A stretch of DNA of 13,592 nt from Prevotella sp. CAG:755 (GCA_000431275.1 HF989212.1:1-13592), one strand, 5' to 3'; numbered from the stretch's first letter, positions 6,840 to 13,506 are shown. Translations and numbers: made by a program. Notes: generated by a model from the letters alone, not told the origin.

Positions 6840-6873
6840 CCAAGTCATAGAAACTACAAACGATATCGTAAAA

Positions 6874-7128
6874 ATGAAAAAAGGTATTCATCCTGAGAAC
6901 TATCGCCCTGTCGTATTCAAGGATATGAGCAACGGCGACATGTTCCTTTCCCGTTCTACTTGCAAGACCAACGACACAATCGAGTATGAGGGTGAGACTT
7001 ATCCTTTGGTCAAGTTGGAAATCTCCAGCTCATCCCACCCGTTCTACACTGGTAAGTCCAAGCTCGTCGACACGGCCGGCCGCGTTGACAAGTTCATGAG
7101 CCGTTATGGCAAGAGCCGCCAGAAATAA
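6874..7128 (+). CDS. rpmE2: 50S ribosomal protein L31, type B
   Basis: An 84-residue ribosomal protein beginning [25 protein letters not shown] and ending [14 protein letters not shown], the standard type B L31 pattern. It lacks the CxxC zinc ligands of the zinc-binding form; the only Cys is in STCKTND. It belongs to the large subunit, where L31 bridges the central protuberance to the small subunit. The frame is open upstream to 6826, but that would cover the leader hairpin; the ATG at 6874 gives the family's N-terminus. There is no Shine-Dalgarno; an A-rich stretch precedes the start. It has its own strong promoter and a terminator 26 bases after the stop. Confidence 0.95.
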   Translation: MKKGIHPENYRPVVFKDMSNGDMFLSRSTCKTNDTIEYEGETYPLVKLEISSSSHPFYTGKSKLVDTAGRVDKFMSRYGKSRQK

Positions 7129-7154
7129 TCTACTCAAAGATACGACCATTTGCG

Positions 7155-7193
7155 AAAGGGCTGTCCGATAAGGGACACGCCCTTTTGTGTTTT
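7155..7193 (+). terminator. intrinsic terminator after rpmE2
   Basis: AAAGGGCTGTCC (7155-7166) pairs with GGACACGCCCTTT (7173-7185), leaving one bulged C (7178) and a six-base loop; TTTTGTGTTTT follows. It should end rpmE2 transcription. The next gene's ATG is only 15 bases past the stem, leaving no room for a separate promoter. Confidence 0.85.
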
Positions 7194-7200
7194 ACGGCCT

Positions 7201-8427
7201 ATGAAGAACGAACAATCACCCTACCTCCACGTGCTCGAACTGGCTTGCCCCGCTCTCCCGGTGGTGCGCATCGGCCTCGTCGGCGCAGGCCACCGCGGAC
7301 TGAAAGCCCTGCGCCGTTATGCCGACATTGAGGGCGCCGTGTTCAACGCCGTGGCCGACCTCGACCCCGCCCGCCTCGACGAGGCCAACCAGCAGCTCCG
7401 CACGACGGGACGTCCCGAGGCCGACCTCATGCCGGGCGAAGAGGCATGGCGGATGCTGTGCCGGCGCGACGATGTCGACCTCGTCTACGTTTGCACGGAG
7501 TGGGACTCTCATGTGGACATAGCCACAGAAGCCATGGAAAGAGGGAAACATGTGGCAGTCGAAGTCCCAGCAGCCACCAGCGTAGACGACTGCTGGCGCC
7601 TTGTCGACACTGCGGAACGCACGCGACGACACTGCTTCATTCTCGAAAACTGCTGCTTCGACCCCTTTGCTCTTCAAACGCTTGCCCTTGTCAGGAGGGG
7701 AAGACTGGGAAACATCACGCACTGCGAGGGAGCATACATACATAACCTGCGCGATACGTTCGGACTGACTGATTCCCCAATAGGCATACGCCGCGCTTGG
7801 ATGGAACGCCGCTGCGCCCTCCACGGTGGCAACCCCTACCCGACGCACGGTCTCGGCCCGGCTGCGCTGCTCACCAACCTGCACCGCGGCGACCGACTCG
7901 ACCACCTCGTATCGATGACCACATCAGGGCACGGCTCCGACGGCCTCATCGGGAAAGTGAACACTACGTTACTGCGCACGGCAAAAGGCGTAGGCATTCT
8001 CTTGCAGCTCGACCTGACGACACCTCGCCCCTACAGCCGCCTCCAAACCGTCTGCGGGACGGACGGATTCGTTCAGAAATATCCCCAACCGACCGTCGAA
8101 TTGCTCGACATGGGCGAGGCGCTGACTGACACGGCGGCCCTCGATTTCATGGCGCAGTGGCGCATCGACGGAGTCTCGGAACTCATCGACGAAGGTCACC
8201 GACGTGGCACTGAGAACGTCATGAACTTCACGATGGATGCCCGGCTCATCTATTGCCTTCGCCATGGCCTGCCACTCGACCTCGACGTCTATGACGCCGC
8301 AGAGTGGTCGTGCATCGCCGAACTGAGCGAGCTTTCAGCCCGCGAGGGCAGCCGCCCCGTCGCCATACCCGATTTTACCCGCGGACGCTGGAACGTCATT
8401 CACGGACACCGTTTCGCCACAGCCTGA
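7201..8427 (+). CDS. Gfo/Idh/MocA family protein, probable GH109-like glycosidase
   Basis: A 408-residue protein with an N-terminal Rossmann fold (VRIGLVGAGHRG, 22-33; then acidic ADLDP) and the second-domain lysine-equivalent region HVAVEVPAA (117-125). NPYPTHGLGP (211-220) and the C-terminal part (ENVMNFTMDARLIYCLRHGLPLDLDVYD, interrupted here for length at 338-349 and 350-365; PDFTRGRW at 390-397) resemble family GH109. Its characterised members are alpha-N-acetylgalactosaminidases that use tightly bound NAD+ in an oxidation-elimination mechanism. Many GH109 proteins carry a Tat signal; this one has none, so it is predicted cytoplasmic. The exact substrate is not readable; a sugar oxidoreductase is the alternative. 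The frame is open to a TTG at 7150, but the ATG at 7201 avoids translating the terminator. It is followed by a bidirectional terminator. Confidence 0.8.
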   Translation: MKNEQSPYLHVLELACPALPVVRIGLVGAGHRGLKALRRYADIEGAVFNAVADLDPARLDEANQQLRTTGRPEADLMPGEEAWRMLCRRDDVDLVYVCTEWDSHVDIATEAMERGKHVAVEVPAATSVDDCWRLVDTAERTRRHCFILENCCFDPFALQTLALVRRGRLGNITHCEGAYIHNLRDTFGLTDSPIGIRRAWMERRCALHGGNPYPTHGLGPAALLTNLHRGDRLDHLVSMTTSGHGSDGLIGKVNTTLLRTAKGVGILLQLDLTTPRPYSRLQTVCGTDGFVQKYPQPTVELLDMGEALTDTAALDFMAQWRIDGVSELIDEGHRRGTENVMNFTMDARLIYCLRHGLPLDLDVYDAAEWSCIAELSELSAREGSRPVAIPDFTRGRWNVIHGHRFATA

Positions 8428-8462
8428 AACCATTACATTACCGACGCCCACCTACAAAAAAA

Positions 8463-8502
8463 CTCCGCCTCGGCTGTCCCAGAGCTGCGGCGGAGCTTTT
8501 TT
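8463..8502. terminator. bidirectional terminator between the GH109-like and EamA genes
   Basis: CTCCGCC (8463-8469) pairs with GGCGGAG (8489-8495). CGGC/GCTG extends the stem inside after one mismatch. A seven-A run precedes it (8456-8462) and a T-run follows (8497-8502), giving U-tracts for both convergent transcripts. Confidence 0.85.
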
Positions 8503-8535
8503 GTTCTTCGTAACCCTCCATAACTTTCCCATCCG

Positions 8536-9453
8536 TCAAGCAGAACCTATCCACAGGCAGACCATCCCCAACAGAACCAAGACCAGATCGACAGCCTTGG
8601 CCCGAAGATTTTTCTCCTTAAAGACAAGCGCAGCAAACAGGAAGGAAACAACCACGCTCCCCCTGCGCACCATCGACACGACCGAAATCATCGCACCGGG
8701 CTGACTGAGCGCATAAAAGTAAGCAAGGTCCGCCGCCGTCAAGAATATGGAAATAAGCGGTATCGCCGCATCCCAGCGAAAGGGAGCTGTCCGACGGCGT
8801 ACGGGCCACCAGAGCAGCGCCACCATCGCCCCCATCATGACGCACTGATAGACATTGTACCATCCCTGCACGGCCATCTTGTCAAGCCCAACGCCTCCCT
8901 CACCGACCGGGGCCATCAGAAATTTGTCGTACAAGCCACTGACGGCTCCCAACAAGGCGGCCCCGACGATGCAGTATATCCATCGGTTATGCGCAAAACG
9001 GATGCCTTCTTTCTTCCCGCTGCGGCTCAACATCAGGAAAGAGACAACCGCCAGCACGACGCCGGCCCACTGCCATCCGTTGAGCCGCTCACCATAAACG
9101 AGCATGGCGCCAATCAACGTCATCACAGGGCGCGTGGCATTGATAGGACCGACGATAGTCAGAGGCAGATGCTTCATTCCGACGTATCCCAAGAGCCATG
9201 AACCAAGCACTATGAACGACTTGACAAGGATGTATTTATGCACGTCCCAGCCACCGGCCGGAATGTAGACCACCGATTCCGGCCCGAGCCAACCGACGGC
9301 CGATCCGACGATCAGGGGCATAAAAATCAGGCTGCATATCAGCGTGTTGAGGAAGAGTACGGGAATGACGGCGTTGTCACGCAATGAACGTTTCTTAAAG
9401 ACGTCATAAAACCCCAGCAGGGCGGCGGAAAGGAACGCAAGAGACAGCCACAT
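8536..9453 (-). CDS. EamA/DMT-family membrane transporter
   Basis: A 305-residue integral membrane protein with about ten hydrophobic segments in two halves (about 1-145 and 158-305), the drug/metabolite transporter architecture. Indicative pieces are MKHLPLTIVGPINATRPVMTLIGAMLVYGERL at the end of the first half (given in parts: residues 92-123) and SVVSMVRRGSVVVSFLFAALVFKEK near the end of the second, the paired positions expected from the internal duplication. The cargo cannot be inferred. I chose the ATG at 9453; a TTG two codons upstream is possible. The putative anti-sigma gene ends 27 bases before it with no terminator between, so it may be co-transcribed with the sigma cassette. It ends at a bidirectional terminator. 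Confidence 0.88.
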   Translation of the reverse strand: MWLSLAFLSAALLGFYDVFKKRSLRDNAVIPVLFLNTLICSLIFMPLIVGSAVGWLGPESVVYIPAGGWDVHKYILVKSFIVLGSWLLGYVGMKHLPLTIVGPINATRPVMTLIGAMLVYGERLNGWQWAGVVLAVVSFLMLSRSGKKEGIRFAHNRWIYCIVGAALLGAVSGLYDKFLMAPVGEGGVGLDKMAVQGWYNVYQCVMMGAMVALLWWPVRRRTAPFRWDAAIPLISIFLTAADLAYFYALSQPGAMISVVSMVRRGSVVVSFLFAALVFKEKNLRAKAVDLVLVLLGMVCLWIGSA

Positions 9454-9480
9454 GTGCAATCAGCTTTTTCGGTTGAACGG

Positions 9481-9990
9481 TTAAAGGGAAACAAAGAGGG
9501 AATAATTCACGCTATCGTCGCGCACGCTGCGCCCGGAAGCGACGGCATACTGCGCGTAATCCTCGACACAGACAGGCGGGACAACGAGGCGGGGAGACGA
9601 CGGCGGAACGACTGGTTCGGTACGTGGCTCGGCCGGCATGTCCTCGACTGGCACGGCTTCCGCCTCTGCGGGACGGCTGACAGGATTCTTTTTCGCAGTG
9701 ACAGAATTTTCTGTCAGCCGTCCCGGGATTTCCCTCACTACGGTGTCACGGACAATCCGCTCGACCACCACCGTGTCCGCACTGGCCAACAGGGGAGATG
9801 CTGGCTCTTTGTCCACGCCCGGCATCAGCGCACCGCCAAGCAGACCCACGCATGCAGCAGCCCCTATTTCGACGATTCGCCACTGCCTTGCCCGCCGGGG
9901 CCGTGGGCATGGCGGGACGTTAAGGCCGGCATTCCGACGTCCGCGCAGCCGATGGGCGGATTGTCGCAGTTGTTCAGAAAAATCATTCAT
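9481..9990 (-). CDS. putative membrane-anchored anti-sigma factor
   Basis: A 169-residue protein with a basic cytoplasmic N-terminus (1-39), one membrane segment (about 40-58: IGAAACVGLLGGALMP) and a low-complexity Pro/Glu/Val-rich periplasmic part. It overlaps the sigma gene by eight bases (ATGAATGA), the normal arrangement for ECF sigma/anti-sigma pairs; this position is the main evidence for function. I see no zinc anti-sigma motif (HxxxCxxC) and cannot place it in a named family. Residues 90-110 (GRLTENS, VTAKKNP, VSRPAEA) are encoded by repeat R4, which appears to be an in-frame insertion into the periplasmic part. The C-terminal 35 residues contain an isolated Cys and end in VNYSLFVSL. 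Confidence 0.7.
   Translation of the reverse strand: MNDFSEQLRQSAHRLRGRRNAGLNVPPCPRPRRARQWRIVEIGAAACVGLLGGALMPGVDKEPASPLLASADTVVVERIVRDTVVREIPGRLTENSVTAKKNPVSRPAEAEAVPVEDMPAEPRTEPVVPPSSPRLVVPPVCVEDYAQYAVASGRSVRDDSVNYSLFVSL
9662..9724 (-). repeat. 21-bp repeat cluster R4 inside a coding region (three units)
   Basis: Read on the minus strand, three 21-base units occupy 9724-9704 (GGGACGGCTGACAGAAAAT...), 9703-9683 (TGTCACTGCGA..., the R3 variant) and 9682-9662 (TGTCAGCCGTCCCG...). The first and third are inverted relative to each other: CGGGACGGCTGACAG (9669-9683) is the exact complement of CTGTCAGCCGTCCCG (9711-9725) across a 27-base loop. The total is 63 bases, exactly 21 codons, so the reading frame of the host gene is kept. 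Confidence 0.85.
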
Positions 9991-10549
9991 ACGCTTTCAG
10001 TTTTTTTCGCAGTTTCGACATCAAATGGTGCAGGCGCGACTTCACCGTACCCACAGGGATAGCCATCACTGCCGCAATGTCGGCCAGTGCCAGGTCCTCT
10101 TCAAAACGAAGGGCAAAGAGCGTCCGCTCGTCGGGGGTGAGCGTGACAAGCGTTTCGGCAAGCGCACGATCGAAAGTGTCACGGTCCAGGTGGAGCGAAG
10201 CCGTCTCTTCTTCACTTTCGTCGGCACGTGCAGCCTCTTCTGCGTAAGCCGTCGCCACATCTTCGTGACGCCAGGCATTGCGCACAAGGTTGTAAGCCAG
10301 CGTGAAGAGCCACGGCGCCACAGCCCGCCCCTTCTCGTAGTTTCTGCGAGCCGCCCAAAGACGCATGAAAAGCTCCTGCACCAAATCAGCAGCCTCTTCC
10401 GGATTGGCTGTTCGGATGGCGAAAAAGCCTTCCATCCGGCGGGCATAGCGCCGGTAGAGTTCGGCAAAAGCACGCTCACTGCCCGACACCACGACCGCCA
10501 TCAGTTCTTCGTCAGTCTGCCGGCTACGGGGTCTCAAAGCCAGCCGCAT
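9983..10549 (-). CDS. RNA polymerase sigma-70 factor, ECF type
   Basis: A 188-residue sigma factor with only regions 2 and 4. Region 2 spans about 25-95 (AFAELYRRYARRMEGFF, then EEAADLVQELFMRLW and the -10-reading APWLFTLAYNLVRNAWR). Region 4 spans about 130-185 (LVTLTPDERTLFALRFEEDLAL, then the helix-turn-helix ADIAAVMAIPVGTVKSRLHHLMSKLRKKL). An acidic linker (ADESEEE) separates them. The start ATG shares one base with the stop of the upstream TPR-like gene (TGATG), and the 3' end overlaps the putative anti-sigma gene by eight bases, so all three should be translationally coupled. An in-frame GTG one codon upstream is less likely. Targets and signal are unknown; the promoter it reads is not identifiable here. 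Confidence 0.92.
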   Translation of the reverse strand: MRLALRPRSRQTDEELMAVVVSGSERAFAELYRRYARRMEGFFAIRTANPEEAADLVQELFMRLWAARRNYEKGRAVAPWLFTLAYNLVRNAWRHEDVATAYAEEAARADESEEETASLHLDRDTFDRALAETLVTLTPDERTLFALRFEEDLALADIAAVMAIPVGTVKSRLHHLMSKLRKKLKAYE

Positions 10550-11694
10550 CACTTCTCGTTGAGCAATTCGCGATACTGTACCTTGCGCGCCTCGTCACAT
10601 GGTGCACTGTCAATGGCATCCGAAAGCAGCCGCGTCAACCACGCCTGCCGCATACTGTCGCCGCTCTCGCGATAGAAACGGAGCAGAGGCTGCAACGCGA
10701 CCACATAGTTAAGCTGCAAGTATCCCGCAGAGTTCCACTCCTTTTGCGGCACGAAGTTCATGCGCAGATAATCGAGCAGGTAGCGCTGTTCCACGTTGCG
10801 CTTCATCACCGCAAGATTGTCATAGGGCGTTGCACTGTAACGCAAGACGAGCCCTTCGCTGTAAAGGTTCTCACTAAAAGCCTCCAAGCGCTTCGAGCCG
10901 ATGGTCGGAGCAAAATAAACGGGGCGACCGGATTTTTCAATGAGGTGGCGGACAACAGAGTCGGCAGCCGCATTCCAGTCCGCAGGCCGCTCAGGCACAT
11001 CGGGGGCCTCAATGCCAAGCTGCCCACAGAGCGAGTCGACATAGGCCGGACTATTCAGAAAAGACAACGGTACGATCACCTTGTCGCAATGCACATCCTT
11101 ACCTCCTTGAAGCACGATCTTCGGGATTAGCTCACTGTCGCCGTTCCCTATGAATATGGCCCCGTCGGGCAGCCCGGCCAGTTGATTGTAAGCGTACTGC
11201 AACAGATTGGGCGAGAACCACCCACTATCGAAGTAGCGGCGTCCGACCTCGTACATGCGGCCGAATTGGCCGGTGCGCCACAGGTAGCCGATATACGTGT
11301 CGTAGGCCTCCACATTGTCAGGCTCCAATTCGAGGCACTTCTCCATATCTTCCCGTTCTTTCTCTGGCGCTGTCCAGCTCCTCGCCCGGCAGTAATGAAA
11401 CGTGAACGAGCCGGGTATGTGCCGGCGCATCCGCTCCAAAAGTCCGACAAGCGGCGAGTAATCTTCACCATTCGACATGCAGGAGTAACGTCTGGCTGCA
11501 AAGAGGTTCAGCCATGCCGTCTCGCTTTCCGGCTCACGCCGCACTTCGCGTTCCCACGCCTTGACCTGCGTGGCATACCAAGCACTATCGCGGTCTTCAC
11601 GGACGAAATGCTGAATCGGTTCGGCTTTTTGCGCAAACACCACACCAGTCTGCAAGACCAGCAGTACGGCGAGGATGAGTTTCGTTGTCTTCAT
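10549..11694 (-). CDS. exported TPR-like protein of the sigma operon
   Basis: A 381-residue protein with a clear signal peptide (1-21, cleavage VVFA/QK; no lipobox), so periplasmic or outer-membrane associated. Residues about 40-160 look like tetratricopeptide helices (AWEREVRREPESETAWLNLF; MEKCLELEPDNVEAYDTYIGYLWRTGQFG, residues 117-145). Residues 177-215 (DGAIFIGNGDSELIPKIVL, then DKVIVPLSFLNS) resemble the soluble segment I remember from Bacteroidota DUF2723 membrane proteins (TNGDNDTFP, VVNLSLLN), without their membrane part; this similarity is from memory. The C-terminal part (about 230-381) is unassigned. It is the first gene of a three-gene unit with the sigma and putative anti-sigma genes, so it may supply or sense the signal. 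truA ends 80 bases upstream, with a nested inverted repeat between. Confidence 0.75.
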   Translation of the reverse strand: MKTTKLILAVLLVLQTGVVFAQKAEPIQHFVREDRDSAWYATQVKAWEREVRREPESETAWLNLFAARRYSCMSNGEDYSPLVGLLERMRRHIPGSFTFHYCRARSWTAPEKEREDMEKCLELEPDNVEAYDTYIGYLWRTGQFGRMYEVGRRYFDSGWFSPNLLQYAYNQLAGLPDGAIFIGNGDSELIPKIVLQGGKDVHCDKVIVPLSFLNSPAYVDSLCGQLGIEAPDVPERPADWNAAADSVVRHLIEKSGRPVYFAPTIGSKRLEAFSENLYSEGLVLRYSATPYDNLAVMKRNVEQRYLLDYLRMNFVPQKEWNSAGYLQLNYVVALQPLLRFYRESGDSMRQAWLTRLLSDAIDSAPCDEARKVQYRELLNEK

Positions 11695-11708
11695 TTTTCT
11701 TCAATTTA

Positions 11709-11758
11709 CGTGTATGACTTTTTTTACTTTGATGATTGCAATCACTTAGGCATACACG
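11709..11758 (-). promoter_or_regulatory. nested inverted repeat upstream of the sigma operon
   Basis: CGTGTATG (11709-11716) and CATACACG (11751-11758) form a perfect 8-bp inverted repeat with a 34-base gap. Inside it lies the perfect 12-base palindrome TGATTGCAATCA (11733-11744). No good TAnnTTTG box is seen nearby. It could be an operator or an RNA hairpin in the truA-to-sigma intergenic region. It has no U-tract in the minus direction, so it is not a standard terminator. Confidence 0.5.
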
Positions 11759-11774
11759 CCAAACGGGAAAAGGT

Positions 11775-12563
11775 TCACACCATCGGACAGAAATCTTCGG
11801 GATACGGGGCAGGCCCATCGGCAAACAGAGCGTCAGGATAGCGAACATCGACGAGGAAAAGGGCGTTGGCAGGAACGGAATCGCCGGCAGCGCATCGGTC
11901 TCGGCTTTCGACAACACGACGGAAGCCGTCAAGCGTGAGGCGCCCGCGTCCCACATCAAGCAACGTACCCACCACGGCACGCACCATGTTACGCAGGAAA
12001 CGGTCGGCCGTGATTTCAAAGCGCCAATAGCCAGGAGCGACCGGCACCCATTCGGCCCGGCTCAACCGACAGATATTCGTGCGAGCATCAGTATGCAACT
12101 TACTGAAACTGGTGAAATCACTAGCGGCTAGCAGCTCTTGCGCAGCACGGTTCATCAATTCATAATCGGGACGGAAGAAGAGCCGGGCCGCGTAATGACG
12201 AAGAAAGGGCGACTTGCCGGTGTACACATAATAATGATACGTACGAGCCACGGCGCCGAAGCGAGCATGGGCACCGTCGTGCATTTCCCTGACGGCATGA
12301 ACTGCGATGTCTGGCGGCAAAATGCGATTAAGCCGGTCTGCAAGCCACGCCACGTCTAAGGCGTCAGCGTCGAAGTGCGCCGCCATCATCCGGGCGTGAA
12401 CACCGGTATCAGTTCGCCCCGCGCCGACCGTCTCGACAGGCCGGCGCAACAACACACCGAGCGCTTCGTTCAACCGTTGCTGCACACTGAGCGCATTGGG
12501 CTGCACCTGCCAGCCATGATAAGCCGTACCGTCATAAGAGAAAAAGAGGAAGTAACGTTTCAT
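11775..12563 (-). CDS. truA: tRNA pseudouridine(38-40) synthase TruA
   Basis: A 262-residue enzyme that converts uridines 38-40 in the anticodon arm of many tRNAs to pseudouridine. The N-terminus FFSYDGTAYHGWQVQPN (7-23), catalytic loop GAGRTDTGVHA (47-57) with nucleophile Asp52, ARTYHYYVYTG, the DFTSFSKLHTDARTN region and the RFLRNMVRAVVGTLLDVGRG segment are all diagnostic. Length fits the family. ATG at 12563 is the only sensible start. A TAACTTTG box lies 111 bases upstream. The exported TPR-like gene starts 80 bases after the stop with no terminator visible, so read-through into the sigma cassette is possible. Confidence 0.96.
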   Translation of the reverse strand: MKRYFLFFSYDGTAYHGWQVQPNALSVQQRLNEALGVLLRRPVETVGAGRTDTGVHARMMAAHFDADALDVAWLADRLNRILPPDIAVHAVREMHDGAHARFGAVARTYHYYVYTGKSPFLRHYAARLFFRPDYELMNRAAQELLAASDFTSFSKLHTDARTNICRLSRAEWVPVAPGYWRFEITADRFLRNMVRAVVGTLLDVGRGRLTLDGFRRVVESRDRCAAGDSVPANALFLVDVRYPDALFADGPAPYPEDFCPMV

Positions 12564-12673
12564 TTTATCACTGCAAAAGCGTCTCTGTCATCCGTCCGCG
12601 CCGAAAGCCGGCGTCCAATGCGCCAACTGGGCGGGACAAAAAGAAGACCGAACGGCCTCCCACAAACGCGCCG

Positions 12674-12681
12674 CAAAGTTA
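12674..12681 (-). promoter_or_regulatory. -7 box of truA
   Basis: TAACTTTG on the minus strand matches TAnnTTTG; the TTTGCGG continuation is typical of the group. No TTTG is found at the standard -33 distance. The predicted leader is about 105 bases, longer than that of its neighbours. Confidence 0.5.
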
Positions 12682-12972
12682 CGCTTTTCTTTCCGAACAG
12701 CCTACGGCCACCTGTTAGCCGCTGCAACATCAGCGCAGTCACGTTCACTTCAACCGGGAAAAACTCACCCTCTACGAATAAAAGACCGGACAAAACGCTC
12801 ACGGCTCATCATCAGGCAAATTGCCGACGGGACATGACACCAGGTCATGAAACGGTAAGCCCTTGTCTCACCACACCGACGAGAGCCGAACGCAAAAATG
12901 TGTCCAGTTCTTTTTCGATGCCAAAAACCGAAAAGCGGGTCACGTCCTCCCCGACAGTCCAAACCTACAACA

Positions 12973-13017
12973 CAACAAAAACACAAAAAGCGGTGCTGTC
13001 CGTTTGGACAGCACCGC
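12973..13017 (-). terminator. intrinsic terminator of the rpsR-rplI operon
   Basis: On the minus strand GCGGTGCTGTCC (13017-13006) pairs perfectly with GGACAGCACCGC (13001-12990) around the loop AAAC, followed by TTTTTGTGTTTTTG. It is a strong 12-bp stem starting 32 bases past the rplI stop. Confidence 0.93.
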
Positions 13018-13048
13018 ACGAGTTATTCAAAAGACGTTTACTTCAAAA

Positions 13049-13498
13049 TCAAGCTTCTTCTGCCACCACTTCAAAAGGAATCTCAACGGACACCTCTTTG
13101 TGCAGTTTCACAGTCGCCGTGTAAGCACCGATTTCCTTGACGTCCTTCATCACGATAATTTTGCGGTCAATTTCGAAACCTTGCTTTTTCAACTCGTCAG
13201 CAATCTGTACATTGTTCACCGAACCGTAAATTGTTCCGGTCGCACTGACCTTCATGGCAATCTTAATCGGTTCTACTTTCGAAAGCTTTTCGGCGAGTTC
13301 CTTGGCGTCGTTCAGGATTTTCTCCAGCTTGTGAGCACGCTGTTTGAGGTTCTCAGCGAGCACCTTGCGAGCCGACGGAGAAGCGATAATGGCTTTTTGG
13401 GTCGGTATCAGGTAGTTACGGCCATAGCCGGGCTTTACGTCAACAATTTCGTCCTTATAACCCAGACCGATGATGTCTTCTTTCAATATAACTTCCAT
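13049..13498 (-). CDS. rplI: 50S ribosomal protein L9
   Basis: A 149-residue protein of the large subunit near the base of the L1 stalk. The N-terminal domain shows MEVILKEDIIGLG and KPGYGRNYLIP (22-32), followed by the long linking helix (about 41-75, Lys/Glu/Ala-rich) and the C-terminal domain (about 78-149: VSATGTIYGSV, DRKIIV, then AYTATVKLHKEV). It ends VVAEEA, a normal length. It lies 17 bases after rpsR and before a strong terminator. Unlike every other gene in the window it is preceded by a strong Shine-Dalgarno sequence. Confidence 0.97.
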   Translation of the reverse strand: MEVILKEDIIGLGYKDEIVDVKPGYGRNYLIPTQKAIIASPSARKVLAENLKQRAHKLEKILNDAKELAEKLSKVEPIKIAMKVSATGTIYGSVNNVQIADELKKQGFEIDRKIIVMKDVKEIGAYTATVKLHKEVSVEIPFEVVAEEA

Positions 13499-13506
13499 AC
13501 TGTTTG

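Larger units (their letters stand above)
12564..13048. other. gene-free region between rplI and truA
   Basis: This 485-base stretch holds the rplI terminator (12973-13017) and the truA -7 box (12674-12681). Between them (about 12700-12970) I find no gene with a plausible start or familiar protein; open frames on the plus strand are extensions of frames antisense to truA. Two short palindromes occur: GGCAAATTGCC (12815-12825) and CATGAC/GTCATG (12833-12849), neither followed by a T-run. In the truA leader CGCCG-GCTTT-CGGCG could form a small hairpin. Confidence 0.6.

Noticed and set aside
9638..10675. 345-residue plus-strand frame
   Set aside because: It is antisense to the sigma and putative anti-sigma genes, whose motifs and overlaps support the minus strand.
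12579..12600. repeat-like GGACGGATGACAGAGAC on the minus strand in the truA leader
   Set aside because: It is an isolated single match with mismatches in the core and no adjacent unit in 21-base register.
12833..12849. CATGAC/GTCATG hairpin as a terminator
   Set aside because: The stem is only 6 bp and no T-run follows on either strand; the real rplI terminator lies earlier in that transcript.
12375..13124. 249-residue plus-strand frame across the rplI-truA gap
   Set aside because: It begins antisense to truA and ends inside rplI antisense, runs through a strong terminator, and has a low-complexity, non-protein-like composition.
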